From Candidatus Peregrinibacteria bacterium GW2011_GWF2_43_17 (lineage in GTDB: Bacteria; Patescibacteriota; Gracilibacteria; UBA1369; UBA12470), in NCBI GenBank assembly GCA_000999315.1, contig LCFW01000002.1, positions 124,001-188,000 on the forward strand: DNA of 64,000 nt, read 5' to 3'. The stretch's first letter is position 1. Each line of letters begins with the position of its first letter. The notes beneath the pieces were generated by a model that did no database searches, was not told the origin of the DNA, and worked only from the letters and a program-made list of their open reading frames with translations. Positions 32,629 through 40,997 of the stretch are shown here, piece by piece. Position numbers and translations under genes: made by a program.

Positions 32629-32872
32629 GCTTTTTTTCGAAATCCAACATTTTGTTCAGCAGTTTTTTTGCGCTTATGCCTTTCTTCTTGCCGCCATCGG
32701 TAAAATCAACCAGCTCTTCCCATTTATCATCAGCCTCGATGCTTTCGACAGGTGTGATTTTAAATGCTGGCACAGACCTCCTGATTACAATAACCGTATC
32801 GCCTTGGTCAACCATATCGGCAAAATATGAAAGATTATTTCGGAATTCTTTTATTGAAACGACTTTACTCAT
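32621..32872 (-). CDS. Phd/YefM-type antitoxin
   Basis: An 83-residue antitoxin. The N-terminal MSKVVSIKEFRNNLSYFADM and GDTVIVIRRSVPAFKITPV are the Phd/YefM DNA-binding fold. The C-terminal helix (KGISAKKLLNKMLDFEKKHG) neutralises the toxin. It is translated just before, and overlaps, relE. The promoter on the minus strand carries a palindrome suited to autorepression. Confidence 0.92.
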   Translation of the reverse strand: MSKVVSIKEFRNNLSYFADMVDQGDTVIVIRRSVPAFKITPVESIEADDKWEELVDFTDGGKKKGISAKKLLNKMLDFEKKHG

Positions 32873-32885
32873 AAAATGTATTTTA

Positions 32886-32928
32886 AGTGTACACTACAAA
32901 TATACCTCAAAAGTACAAATGATGTCAA
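32886..32928 (-). promoter_or_regulatory. Promoter and operator of the Phd/RelE pair
   Basis: Minus-strand -35 TTGACA (32923-32928), 18-bp spacer, -10 TATATT (32899-32904). A perfect palindrome AGTGTACACT (32886-32895) covers the expected transcription start, 14 bp before the antitoxin ATG. It is a plausible antitoxin operator. Confidence 0.65.
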
Positions 32929-32947
32929 TTGTCTTGTGTCTTGCTCT

Positions 32948-34015
32948 CTACTTATACCATTCCGATCCCGACTCAAACTTCACCTTGTTCCTGCTCTTAT
33001 CTTGAAACCTCTCAATAGCCAACTCCACCAGTCGATTGATAAGCGCCTCATAAGAAAGCCCGCTCGCTTGCCACATCTTCGGGTACATGCTGATGGAAGT
33101 GAAGCCGGGGATTGTATTGATTTCATTTAGGAAAAACTTCTCGGATTTTCTATCCAAAAACAGATCGACTCTCGACATGCCGGCGCCATCAACAGCCTTA
33201 AACGCCTTAAGCGCCAATTTCTGCGCCTCCGCCTTCTGTTCGGGAGTCAAATCTGCGGGTACGCGCGAAGTCGATTTCCCATCCACGTATTTATCATTAA
33301 AATCATAAAACTCACCCCCGACGATGATCTCACCGGGTTCGGCAACCTGTATGTCATCATTACCAAGCACAGCCAGCTCGATTTCACGAGCATCTACGCC
33401 TTGTTCAACCACTACTTTGCGATCAAACTGCATCGCCAATTCTATGGCTTTCATGAGCCCTTCGCGGTCTTTCACCTTGGAAATCCCAACACTCGACCCC
33501 ATATTAACCGGCTTAACAAACAGAGGAAATTTTAATTTATTTAAAATTTCCTCTATAACAATCTCGCGATTCGTCTCCCACTCCTTCCTCAAGAACCCTA
33601 CATAAGGTACCTGAGGCAAGCCGGCTTGTTCCCAAACCACTTTCGTCATAAGTTTATCCATCGCAACAGATGATGCCATCACTCCGCATCCGACGTAAGG
33701 AATTCCGGCAATCTCAAACAAGCCTTGAATGGTGCCGTCCTCGCCATAAGGTCCGTGCAAGACGGGGAATACGACATCGAGTTTTCTAAGTTCGGCCATG
33801 ATGTTTTCTTTCGAAGTGTTTTTGTTACCGCCTTCCTTTAACGCATCGAGACTTCCCGGTCCGAAAATCCACTGTCCATCGGTAGTGATGCCAATTAAGG
33901 AAACATCGTACTTATCGGGATTGAGTGCCTTGATTACGTTCCCTGCAGATACGAGCGAAACCTCGTGTTCTCCGCTTCTGCCTCCGAAGACAACACCAAT
34001 TTTAATTTTGAGCAT
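32948..34015 (-). CDS. ddl: D-alanine--D-alanine ligase
   Basis: Joins two D-Ala for peptidoglycan precursors in the cytoplasm. The 355-residue ATP-grasp enzyme has the GGRSGEHEVSLVSAGNV start, VFPVLHGPYGEDGTIQGLFE, the ATP-grasp core FPLFVKPVNMGSSVGISKV, and the catalytic end VDLFLDRKSEKFFLNEINTIPGF (EINTIPGFT motif). It is in the long Ddl class with an omega loop. alr and a VanX-like gene lie about 2 kb away, so the D-Ala branch is locally grouped. Confidence 0.97.
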   Translation of the reverse strand: MLKIKIGVVFGGRSGEHEVSLVSAGNVIKALNPDKYDVSLIGITTDGQWIFGPGSLDALKEGGNKNTSKENIMAELRKLDVVFPVLHGPYGEDGTIQGLFEIAGIPYVGCGVMASSVAMDKLMTKVVWEQAGLPQVPYVGFLRKEWETNREIVIEEILNKLKFPLFVKPVNMGSSVGISKVKDREGLMKAIELAMQFDRKVVVEQGVDAREIELAVLGNDDIQVAEPGEIIVGGEFYDFNDKYVDGKSTSRVPADLTPEQKAEAQKLALKAFKAVDGAGMSRVDLFLDRKSEKFFLNEINTIPGFTSISMYPKMWQASGLSYEALINRLVELAIERFQDKSRNKVKFESGSEWYK

Positions 34016-34077
34016 AAAATTTATTTGATTAGTCGAAATAAAAATACCACGCTTGTGGGAGAAGGTCTACCGGCAGT

Positions 34078-34108
34078 TTGACATACGGAACTTTTACCGT
34101 ATTATAAT
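34078..34108 (+). promoter_or_regulatory. Promoter with inverted repeat in spacer
   Basis: -35 TTGACA (34078-34083), 19-bp spacer, -10 TATAAT (34103-34108). The spacer is almost exactly filled by an inverted repeat ATACGG-N8-CCGTAT (34083-34102). The long spacer together with the repeat is the design of promoters twisted by MerR-type activators, or of simple repression. It serves the gene at 34143. Confidence 0.6.
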
Positions 34109-34142
34109 TGCCGCTTGGTAAATTTAATCTAACAATCCGTAT

Positions 34143-34433
34143 ATGGGCAAAGAATTATTCACAAGAACGAATCCGTTAAGTGGAGAGCAAGCGCAACATA
34201 TAGATACGAGACGCACTGCGCATCTTGCGGAAGGGGATCAGCGCCGACGCGATGTGGTCGCTTTAATAAGTATTGCGCGGCAAACATATGATAGAGAAAT
34301 CGTAACAGTCGGCGAAGTTCTGGATTTTGCACTGAGGGAGGGCGATCATTTGCTTACGTTGAGAAGGACAATAGCGGGACAACTAAAACAAGCCGCCGCG
34401 AAAAGACATGAGTGCACGTTGCAACGTGGTTAA
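34143..34433 (+). CDS. Small hypothetical protein
   Basis: A 96-residue, basic, probably helical protein beginning MGKELFTRTNPLSGEQAQHI and including TYDREIVTVGEVLDFALREGD and TLRRTIAGQLKQAAAKRHEC. No family recognised. It has no signal peptide. A consensus promoter with a dyad in its spacer lies 35 bp upstream, indicating a regulated single gene. It is followed by another dyad promoter and the DUF763 gene on the same strand. Confidence 0.55.
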   Translation: MGKELFTRTNPLSGEQAQHIDTRRTAHLAEGDQRRRDVVALISIARQTYDREIVTVGEVLDFALREGDHLLTLRRTIAGQLKQAAAKRHECTLQRG

Positions 34434-34461
34434 TCATAGTTGCTTAGTACAAGATTTGCGA

Positions 34462-34498
34462 TTGACAACAATAACTCTCGGTGAGTACAATCTCACCG
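34462..34498 (+). promoter_or_regulatory. Promoter with palindrome centred on the -10 box, upstream of the DUF763 gene
   Basis: -35 TTGACA (34462-34467), 18-bp spacer, -10 TACAAT (34486-34491). A perfect palindrome CGGTGAG-TACAAT-CTCACCG (34479-34498) has the -10 as its centre, so a bound dimer would block promoter melting. The start codon is at 34548. Confidence 0.7.
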
Positions 34499-34547
34499 CA
34501 TGTTCACTATGTGACCATTAGTCTACTCATCTATCGAACCACCTCAT

Positions 34548-35729
34548 ATGCATCGAGGAGTCGCAACATTTACGCTTGATCACGGGACATGTCCCAAATG
34601 GCTTTTCGAAAGAATGGTGAAACTGGGTCGGGAAATGATATATGTTCTTATAGCCGAACATGGTCCTGACGAATTCATTAAAAGAATAGGGGACCCGGCA
34701 TGGTTCCAGTCTTTGGGTACGGTTTTGGCGTTCGATTGGAACGCGAGCGGGCTTACGACGATTTTGACGGCATCGCTCAAAGAATCAATTAGAGGGATTG
34801 AAAAAGATATTGGTGTTTTTATTTGTGGCGGTAAAGGTAAAACTTCACTAAAAACTCCGGATCAAATTAAATATTGGGCTTCAAGATTAAGTTTGCCAAA
34901 TACGTCGGCTCAAAATTTAGTTTATAACTCTAAAATGAGTGCCAAAGTTGACAGCTCCTTAATCCAAGACGGTTATCAGCTTTATCATCACGCATTTTTC
35001 TTTTCCAAAAATGGTGCATGGGCGGTTGTCCAGCAGGGGATGAATAAAGAATCGAAAACAGCGAGGAGATACCATTGGTCATCGATGAACGCGAAAGATC
35101 TGATAGAAGAGCCACATTCCGGGATAATTTCGGCCTCAATTTTGAAAAAACCGGTCTTGAATCTGACTGCCAAGAAAAGCGCGAGTAACAGAACTCTTGC
35201 AGTCGAACTTATAAACTCGAATTACAATACAGTCATGAAAGATGTTGAACTTCTGCGCAAACACTCATCTCATCTTTCACAGTCAATAAGTTTCAAAAAA
35301 AACAACGAGCAATTATCACTTCTTAATCTTGAAGATACGGAATTCAAAGTCCACCCCATAATTGCCGAAGATTTTTCGAGGAGCAAATATTTAGAGAAAA
35401 TCTTATGGCTCGTTTGCGAAAAAAAACCGAAAACTTACGAAGATTTTATAAGGATGGAAGGAGTCGGCCCGAAAACTGTCCGAGCCTTATCTCTTATCTC
35501 GGAAGTAATATACGGTGCCGAAGCATCATACAAAGATCCCGCCAGATACAGCTTCGCCCACGGTGGCAAAGACGCGACTCCATATCCGGTAGACAGAGCA
35601 ACTTATGATAAAAATATCGAACTCTTGAGTAATGCCGTCAAGAAAACGCGGCTAAGTCAGTGCGAGAAAAATCGTATGCTTCATCCTCTCGTCAGCTCCC
35701 AGCTCCCATACAGCGCCTTCTTTCCATAA
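34548..35729 (+). CDS. DUF763 family protein
   Basis: A 393-residue protein of a family known from archaea and some bacteria, function undetermined. The start MHRGVATFTLDHGTCPKWLF is diagnostic of DUF763, followed by LGTVLAFDWNASGLTTILTASL and the GGKGKTSLKTPDQI region. A helix-hairpin-helix (RMEGVGPKTVRALSLISEVIYG, about 305-330) suggests DNA binding, then AHGGKDATPYPVDRATYD. Family relatives have been suspected of nuclease or DNA-repair roles; this is not established. Expression is probably repressed through the palindrome on its -10 box. Its 3' end overlaps the convergent VanX-like gene by 49 bp. Confidence 0.85.
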   Translation: MHRGVATFTLDHGTCPKWLFERMVKLGREMIYVLIAEHGPDEFIKRIGDPAWFQSLGTVLAFDWNASGLTTILTASLKESIRGIEKDIGVFICGGKGKTSLKTPDQIKYWASRLSLPNTSAQNLVYNSKMSAKVDSSLIQDGYQLYHHAFFFSKNGAWAVVQQGMNKESKTARRYHWSSMNAKDLIEEPHSGIISASILKKPVLNLTAKKSASNRTLAVELINSNYNTVMKDVELLRKHSSHLSQSISFKKNNEQLSLLNLEDTEFKVHPIIAEDFSRSKYLEKILWLVCEKKPKTYEDFIRMEGVGPKTVRALSLISEVIYGAEASYKDPARYSFAHGGKDATPYPVDRATYDKNIELLSNAVKKTRLSQCEKNRMLHPLVSSQLPYSAFFP

Positions 35730-36322
35730 TGTTTCGCCCATAATCTCTCCCCGTAACTGAAATGCCACCATTCGTCCGGAAAATTAAAAAATCCCATATC
35801 TACCAGTATCGAATAGGGGATCATCCTGTTCAAATGCCATTTATATCCCGGCGTACCCTCTTTCGCCGATTTGAAATGCATCGTATAAGAACTTACATCG
35901 AAAAGATCAAAAGGCGTTCCCATATCAAGTTCGTGCCCACCTTTATCTACCAAAGTTAAATCAAGAGCCGCGCCCGTGTTATGTGGCGAAGGTTTTTTAT
36001 AATCAAAACTTGGTCTCATTACGAATTTTTCAGTAGCCCTTTTGACCCTCGTTGGAGCCCGGAGTGGATGTTTGCGAATAATATTTTTGTACAACCCTAA
36101 ATAAAGGACGGTTTGAGTTCCCAAAGTCCTGTATCCGTCCCAGATTTTAAAATTCCAACCTTGAGGAAGCTCTTTTTTAGCATCAAGCAGTCTGCGGAGG
36201 ACTCCCTCTCTCGCGGTAACCACATCGTTATCCGATATCCCGGCTTTAAAATAAGAGGGATCGCTCAAAAACCCGAACTTTCTTACATCAATAAGTTCTT
36301 CATTATTTAATTTAAACGACAT
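35681..36322 (-). CDS. VanX-like D-Ala-D-Ala dipeptidase
   Basis: Zinc peptidase that splits D-Ala-D-Ala. Catalytic features of VanX/DdpX are present: the DGYRTLGTQ Arg loop, the zinc motif SPHNTGAALDLTL (His and Asp), and EWWHF (Glu base and His ligand). I chose MSFKLNNEELIDVRKFGF (36322) as start; MIGSRD six codons upstream also lies inside the end of alr. The overlap with alr implies a coupled operon. Together with ddl and alr it suggests recycling or import of the dipeptide rather than vancomycin resistance, since vanH and a D-Ala-D-Lac ligase are absent here. Confidence 0.9.
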   Translation of the reverse strand: MSFKLNNEELIDVRKFGFLSDPSYFKAGISDNDVVTAREGVLRRLLDAKKELPQGWNFKIWDGYRTLGTQTVLYLGLYKNIIRKHPLRAPTRVKRATEKFVMRPSFDYKKPSPHNTGAALDLTLVDKGGHELDMGTPFDLFDVSSYTMHFKSAKEGTPGYKWHLNRMIPYSILVDMGFFNFPDEWWHFSYGERLWAKHYGKKALYGSWELTRG

Positions 36323-37424
36323 ATCTCGGGATCCTATCATTTATTCGTGCGGTTACTTCATAATTTATACTGTTCGCCCAATCGGCAAATTGTTCGGCAG
36401 ATATGCTCTCATCTCCTTGAGATCCTATTAAAACAACTTCATCTTCAAGTTTAACATCAGGTATATCCGTAACATCAACCATGGTTATATTCATGCAAAC
36501 ACGTCCTCTTACCGGTGCCCTTTTACCATTTATCAAAACATGAGCCTTATTGGAAAGTTCTCGATCGTATCCGTCATAATATCCGACCGGCAAAATTGCG
36601 ATTTTGGAGTCTCTCGAAGTGCGGCAGGTGCAACCATAACCGATATACTCTCCGGTGGGAACTTTTTTGATTTGCGTAACCAGAGTTTTCCAGGTTAAAG
36701 CGGGCTTCAAAGATATTTCATGCTTGGACTCTTGTTGAACCGAAATTCTTGTTTCGGCGGATGGCCACATGCCGTAAGCCGATATTCCGATTCTTACCAT
36801 GTCGAAATATGTTTCGGGAAAAAGCATCGCCGCGGCGCTATTTGCGCAATGTCTCATCCGGGGATTTAAGTTGTCAGACATCTTCTTGAATTTCTCAAGT
36901 TGCGACATCGCGAACGAATGATCGAGAGTATCCTCTATGTTCGCAAAATGGGTTGCCGTCCCTTCTAATTGTATAAATTTTGTGTTCACGAAAAACTCTT
37001 TAAAAACGCTTAAATCTTCATCTCGAATGCCTTGTCTGTTATTGCCGGTTTCCAGCTTTAAATGAACATTTACCGGCTTCCCGATCTTTTCAAGTTCTAC
37101 AAGTGTTTCAAGATTATAAACAACCAATCTCAAATCCAATTCGGAAATTTTATGCAAATCCTTCAAAGGCACATATCCCATGACGTAAATAGGGGCGGTG
37201 ATACCTGCATTTCTCAATGCTTCAGCTTCATAGAGTGCATTTACGTTTAACCAATCGGCGCCATTTTTAATCATCAAATTCGCAGACTCAACGATTCCAT
37301 GACCATAGGCATTAGCTTTAACACAACAAGAGAGAAGAACTTTAGCGCCCACCAAAGATCTGAAAAGCTTAAGGTTATGAGCAATTGCCAAAGATGAAAT
37401 TTCTACAAAAGTCGTATTTTCCAT
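36312..37424 (-). CDS. alr: Alanine racemase
   Basis: PLP enzyme making D-Ala for wall synthesis. The Lys-PLP motif CVKANAYGHGIVE is near the N-terminus, the phosphate region MVRIGISAYGMWP in the middle, and the second-domain catalytic Tyr region in EYIGYGCTCRTSRDSKIAIL, with GRVCMNITMVDVT following. Length (370) is normal. It is first in an operon with vanX (11-nt overlap from the chosen vanX start) and divergent from the large SLH protein gene. Confidence 0.96.
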   Translation of the reverse strand: MENTTFVEISSLAIAHNLKLFRSLVGAKVLLSCCVKANAYGHGIVESANLMIKNGADWLNVNALYEAEALRNAGITAPIYVMGYVPLKDLHKISELDLRLVVYNLETLVELEKIGKPVNVHLKLETGNNRQGIRDEDLSVFKEFFVNTKFIQLEGTATHFANIEDTLDHSFAMSQLEKFKKMSDNLNPRMRHCANSAAAMLFPETYFDMVRIGISAYGMWPSAETRISVQQESKHEISLKPALTWKTLVTQIKKVPTGEYIGYGCTCRTSRDSKIAILPVGYYDGYDRELSNKAHVLINGKRAPVRGRVCMNITMVDVTDIPDVKLEDEVVLIGSQGDESISAEQFADWANSINYEVTARINDRIPRYVV

Positions 37425-37461
37425 GACTCGGATGATACATAAATTGCCATTCGGATACTAC

Positions 37462-37490
37462 TTGACATAATGCATAGTACGTTGTAAAAT
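37462..37490 (+). promoter_or_regulatory. Promoter of the large SLH protein gene
   Basis: -35 TTGACA (37462-37467), 17-bp spacer, -10 TAAAAT (37485-37490). It is one of the closest matches to consensus in the window, fitting high expression of an envelope protein. A 60-bp leader follows to the ATG at 37554. Confidence 0.7.
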
Positions 37491-37553
37491 GCAATAATAA
37501 TTGCGGCAAAAAAGCCTTTTCAAATATCTAACCAACATCTAACCAAAACAAAA

Positions 37554-40184
37554 ATGAACAACGAAAAATTCTCACTTCAAAGAATCCTTGTCGGTATCCT
37601 CATCGGATTTACGGCTGTCGCGGGATTCTCGGGAGTGGGCCGATTAACTCAAGCAAACCTTTTTAACAATATGTTTGCGTGGGTATTGGGCAATGAAACA
37701 GAAACATGTTATTACGACATGACCGGCGCATATGTATGCGGTGACAACGGCACATATGGCGATTACGGTGCATGTTACGATTCGATGGGCAATTATATCT
37801 GTGGCGACAACGGCGGAGGATATGACGATTACTATGATGATTATTCGTATGGCGATGAAGGGGACTGCTATTACGACAGCACGGGCACATATGTATGTGG
37901 TGATGGGAATTATTATAACGGCGAAGAAGGTTGTTACTACGACAGTACCGGTATATACGTATGTGGTGATGGTGAGTATAACGACTCATATTCCTGCTAT
38001 GATTCGACGGGGAATTACACTTGCGAAGATGACGAAACATACGACAATTACGAAGACAATTACGAAGACGAATACGATTATAATTATGAAGACGAATGTG
38101 AAGGTGACCAATGTGGTGGCGAAATGGATGAAGAATGGAAAGCGGATGAGATGGAAAATATGGCTGAAATGCTTGAGGAATCGGAAGATTGGGCCGAAGA
38201 TATTGGAGACGCGGCTGAGGAGGCTACCGATTGGCTTGAAGACATAACAGATAGGCAAGAAGATTGGCAGGAAGAGTTGGATGAAAACGCGGAAGATGAT
38301 TATCTCGCGGACGAACAGGTAGCTTTACTTGAATTGGCAATTGCATATTGCGAAACGGCATATCCGGAAATAGAAGATGCCGCTTCGGAACTTACAGCTC
38401 TTATCGCGGACGCTGAAGAGTCGAAGCAAGCTATGGAAGACGCTTATACTGCGTTTGTAGCGGGTGGCTCGACAGATTCGTCTGCATTCTGGACAGCCCA
38501 ATCCGCTTCCGGAGTTAACGATTGGAGAGATGTTTGGAGAAGCAAGGCGGAAATGTATGGGAGATTGGTAAATTATTACGACTTCTTGATGGAGGCTGGC
38601 AGAATCGAAACGGAATCCGATATGACGGTTGAAGAAATCGGAGGCGAATTCGCGGAAGCGGTAGCTTATGCGGAAACGGCTCTTTCAACGGTTCCGACAT
38701 TGTTGGACACGGAGCTCGATACTTTAATTGCCAACGCGGAAGCTGAAATCGCGGCGGGCGAAGAAGCGTGGAGAGTGATAGACGATATCAGAGATTTCTT
38801 TGATGATTTAAGAGACGATTACATGGATGACAAAGATATGTGGGACTCCATGGAATCGGGTTGGGATATGGTAAAACTAAAAGAGATGCAAAATTTTATG
38901 ACAAACGAGCTTGCAATGATTAAAGAAGATATAGCATGGGTTGGCGAAGAACTTGATGAATTGGAAGGAGAAGGCAAAGACGTCTCGGAAGCCAGAGCGA
39001 TCATAGAAGAGGTCAATGCGCTCTTAGCCGAACTGGAAGTGACGACCGATGCAGAAGAAATGGAAGATTTGTTTAAAGACTTGGAACAAATGGGTAAGAA
39101 AGCCGAGAAAGAAATGCAAAAACTCGGTATCGAATTCGGTAAATACGATAGAGAAGTGTATGCCGAAACAATAGACGTAAACGATCCGGATGCTTTATTG
39201 GCATTATTGCAAAATGTACCGGATAGCGTACTCGAACAAGTTATCGAAATGCTTCTTAACAACGTAACATCCGAACAGATTGAAACATTTATCGAATACG
39301 GTACGAAGTACGAAGACATAGGATTCTTTGACAGTGCGTCAATCGCGTACATGGATGAAGATACGCTTGATGCGATGATTGAAGATAAATTGGCGATTTT
39401 GGAAGAGTTGGATGGTAAAATCGCCGAACGTACCGATGAATTAAACACTTTGATAAACGATCTCGCGAGTTATAACTTCTATGGAGACACCGCGGATCAA
39501 GCCGTTGAATTGATAGCGAACTTGGCGGAAGAGGGAGAAGGAGTTGATATCGAAGAGTACCAAAATGAAATCGACGATTTGAAAGAAGAGGCGAGAGAAG
39601 AAAAATATGACGATGGAATAATACCGTTTATGGATGTTGACGACGATCAATGGTACACATCTTACGTTTGGGATGTTAAAGAAGACGGCTACGTCGGTGG
39701 TTACAAAGACGCCGAAGGTGAACTTACAGGTTACTACGGTCCGAGCGACAATGTTACGGTTGGTGAAATATTAAAGATGACACTTGAAGCTTCGGACGAG
39801 GGAACAGGTACGGATACACCTTCAAACCCATACGCGCAAGATCACTGGAGCGCAGGTTACTTCGATAAAGCCGAAGAGTTGGATATGTCCGTAGTTGAGG
39901 ATATGACCCGAAATCCGGATGAGCAAGCGACAAGAGGCGAGGTTATACAATCTCTATTCGAATCATTTGAAATGGAAATTCCGGATTATGCAAGTCAACA
40001 ATTCAACGATGTCCCGACGGATCATGAATATGCCGATGCAATCCAATACGCTTACGACCTTGGAATCATAAGCGGCGATCAGGGTCTTGGTGAAACATTT
40101 AGACCGGATGACGCTGTCAACAGAGCCGAAACGGCAAAAATGATAGATGAGTTCATCGAAACAATGGAATTGGAAGAGTTCTAA
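37554..40184 (+). CDS. Large acidic surface protein with Cys-ring repeats, coiled coil and SLH modules
   Basis: An 876-residue exported protein (hydrophobic start ILVGILIGFTAVAGFSGVG). Residues about 50-160 hold five short repeats of the type CYYDSTGTYVCGDG, each with a Cys pair ten residues apart and Asp/Gly/Tyr-rich spacers. Residues 165-700 are very acidic and mostly helical coiled coil. Three SLH modules end the protein (GYVGGYKDAEGELTGYYGPS, a degenerate second, and DLGIISGDQGLGETFRPDDA). It could form a stalked S-layer or bind divalent metal. Strong promoter upstream and a strong terminator after it make it a separate unit. Confidence 0.88.
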   Translation: MNNEKFSLQRILVGILIGFTAVAGFSGVGRLTQANLFNNMFAWVLGNETETCYYDMTGAYVCGDNGTYGDYGACYDSMGNYICGDNGGGYDDYYDDYSYGDEGDCYYDSTGTYVCGDGNYYNGEEGCYYDSTGIYVCGDGEYNDSYSCYDSTGNYTCEDDETYDNYEDNYEDEYDYNYEDECEGDQCGGEMDEEWKADEMENMAEMLEESEDWAEDIGDAAEEATDWLEDITDRQEDWQEELDENAEDDYLADEQVALLELAIAYCETAYPEIEDAASELTALIADAEESKQAMEDAYTAFVAGGSTDSSAFWTAQSASGVNDWRDVWRSKAEMYGRLVNYYDFLMEAGRIETESDMTVEEIGGEFAEAVAYAETALSTVPTLLDTELDTLIANAEAEIAAGEEAWRVIDDIRDFFDDLRDDYMDDKDMWDSMESGWDMVKLKEMQNFMTNELAMIKEDIAWVGEELDELEGEGKDVSEARAIIEEVNALLAELEVTTDAEEMEDLFKDLEQMGKKAEKEMQKLGIEFGKYDREVYAETIDVNDPDALLALLQNVPDSVLEQVIEMLLNNVTSEQIETFIEYGTKYEDIGFFDSASIAYMDEDTLDAMIEDKLAILEELDGKIAERTDELNTLINDLASYNFYGDTADQAVELIANLAEEGEGVDIEEYQNEIDDLKEEAREEKYDDGIIPFMDVDDDQWYTSYVWDVKEDGYVGGYKDAEGELTGYYGPSDNVTVGEILKMTLEASDEGTGTDTPSNPYAQDHWSAGYFDKAEELDMSVVEDMTRNPDEQATRGEVIQSLFESFEMEIPDYASQQFNDVPTDHEYADAIQYAYDLGIISGDQGLGETFRPDDAVNRAETAKMIDEFIETMELEEF

Positions 40185-40202
40185 AAACACAAAACAAAAG
40201 AG

Positions 40203-40214
40203 TCAGACCGTCCG
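40203..40214 (+). repeat. Short 3'-UTR motif shared with 56745
   Basis: CAGACCGTCCGA followed by an A-rich stretch and GGAGGACGAGTC lies after the large SLH gene. CAGACCGTCCGA also opens the large hairpin at 56745-56814. Two occurrences only were noticed. Confidence 0.35.
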
Positions 40215-40251
40215 ACAATAAAATTGGAGGACGAGTCAAAAAGACCATAGT

Positions 40252-40286
40252 AAAAAAAGGAGGTCCGGCTGGACCTCCTTTTTTTT
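40252..40286 (+). terminator. Strong intrinsic terminator
   Basis: Stem AAAAAAAGGAGGTCC / GGACCTCCTTTTTTTT with a GGCT loop and eight T. It ends transcription of the large SLH gene and isolates the downstream yceD operon. The A-tract makes it potentially bidirectional. Confidence 0.93.
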
Positions 40287-40299
40287 ATCAATTACTATG

Positions 40300-40464
40300 G
40301 AGACCTCTGCAAAAGTACCCTTTTTACTGCAATATGCACTCTTTGGCTACAAACAATTCATCGCTCCTCGTCGTATCTTTTTCTGATACGTTTTTGTCGC
40401 GCTTCATTGTTTTCGCTCAAAGATTGCATATTTCGTATTAAAATTGTACTTTTGCAGAGGTCTC
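40300..40464 (+). mobile_element. MITE copy 2 (165 bp)
   Basis: Ends GAGACCTCTGCAAAAGTAC and GTACTTTTGCAGAGGTCTC, flanked by a 4-bp duplication TATG (40296-40299 and 40465-40468). About 97% identical to copy 1 in inverse orientation. It lies between the strong terminator at 40252-40286 and the yceD start at 40480, so almost all sequence available for the operon promoter belongs to the element. A possible promoter inside reads TTGCAT, 17 bp, TACTTT at its gene-proximal end. Confidence 0.93.
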
Positions 40465-40479
40465 TATGGACTATGAATT

Positions 40480-40992
40480 ATGGACTACGAACTTTCAATA
40501 AAAACTTTTCTCAACAAACATCCCGGCTACTCGAAGGAGTTCGAACTTTCGGGTAACAAACATTTTGACGAATTCGAATTATCATCGGAGGTGACTCTGC
40601 GAGCCAAGCTTTTAAAACTGGAAGAAGGCATCAATGTGGCAATCGAAAACCTCGAAACAACCGCCCCCCAACCCTGTCGCAAATGTCTCAAACATTTTAC
40701 GGAAAAGATCAAAGTCCCGTGTGCCGAAAGGATTTATTGGTTTCACCAACCGAAAGAAGCCGATTTGGATGAAATATTCCTGGTAAACCTAAAAACGCAA
40801 AAAATAGATTTAACGGAACTGCTACGCCAAGAAATTCTCTTGCATTTACCGACTTATCAGGTATGCTCTAAAAGCTGTAAAGGTCTATGCCACACATGCG
40901 GCAAAAACTTGAATGAAGAAAAATGCCGATGTAAACCCGAAGAACCACCGACCTATAAACCTCTCCAAGACCTCAAAAACATCTTAAAATAA
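40480..40992 (+). CDS. yceD: YceD/DUF177 family protein
   Basis: A 170-residue DUF177 protein, normally co-transcribed with rpmF as here (5-bp gap) and linked to 23S rRNA maturation in known bacteria and plants. It starts MDYELSIKTFLNKHPGYSKE and has the family's cysteine block CRKCLKHF and the C-terminal CSKSCKGLCHTCGKNLNEEKC, here a likely zinc site. The 15 bp before the ATG are all that separates it from MITE copy 2, and no clear Shine-Dalgarno is seen in them. First gene of yceD-rpmF-nusB-rnc. Confidence 0.9.
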   Translation: MDYELSIKTFLNKHPGYSKEFELSGNKHFDEFELSSEVTLRAKLLKLEEGINVAIENLETTAPQPCRKCLKHFTEKIKVPCAERIYWFHQPKEADLDEIFLVNLKTQKIDLTELLRQEILLHLPTYQVCSKSCKGLCHTCGKNLNEEKCRCKPEEPPTYKPLQDLKNILK

Positions 40993-40997
40993 CTAAT

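Noticed and set aside
36312-36340. vanX starting at the upstream ATG (36340)
   Set aside because: It would place six additional residues (MIGSRD) and a 29-nt overlap with alr; the ATG at 36322 gives a more usual N-terminus. Not decisive.
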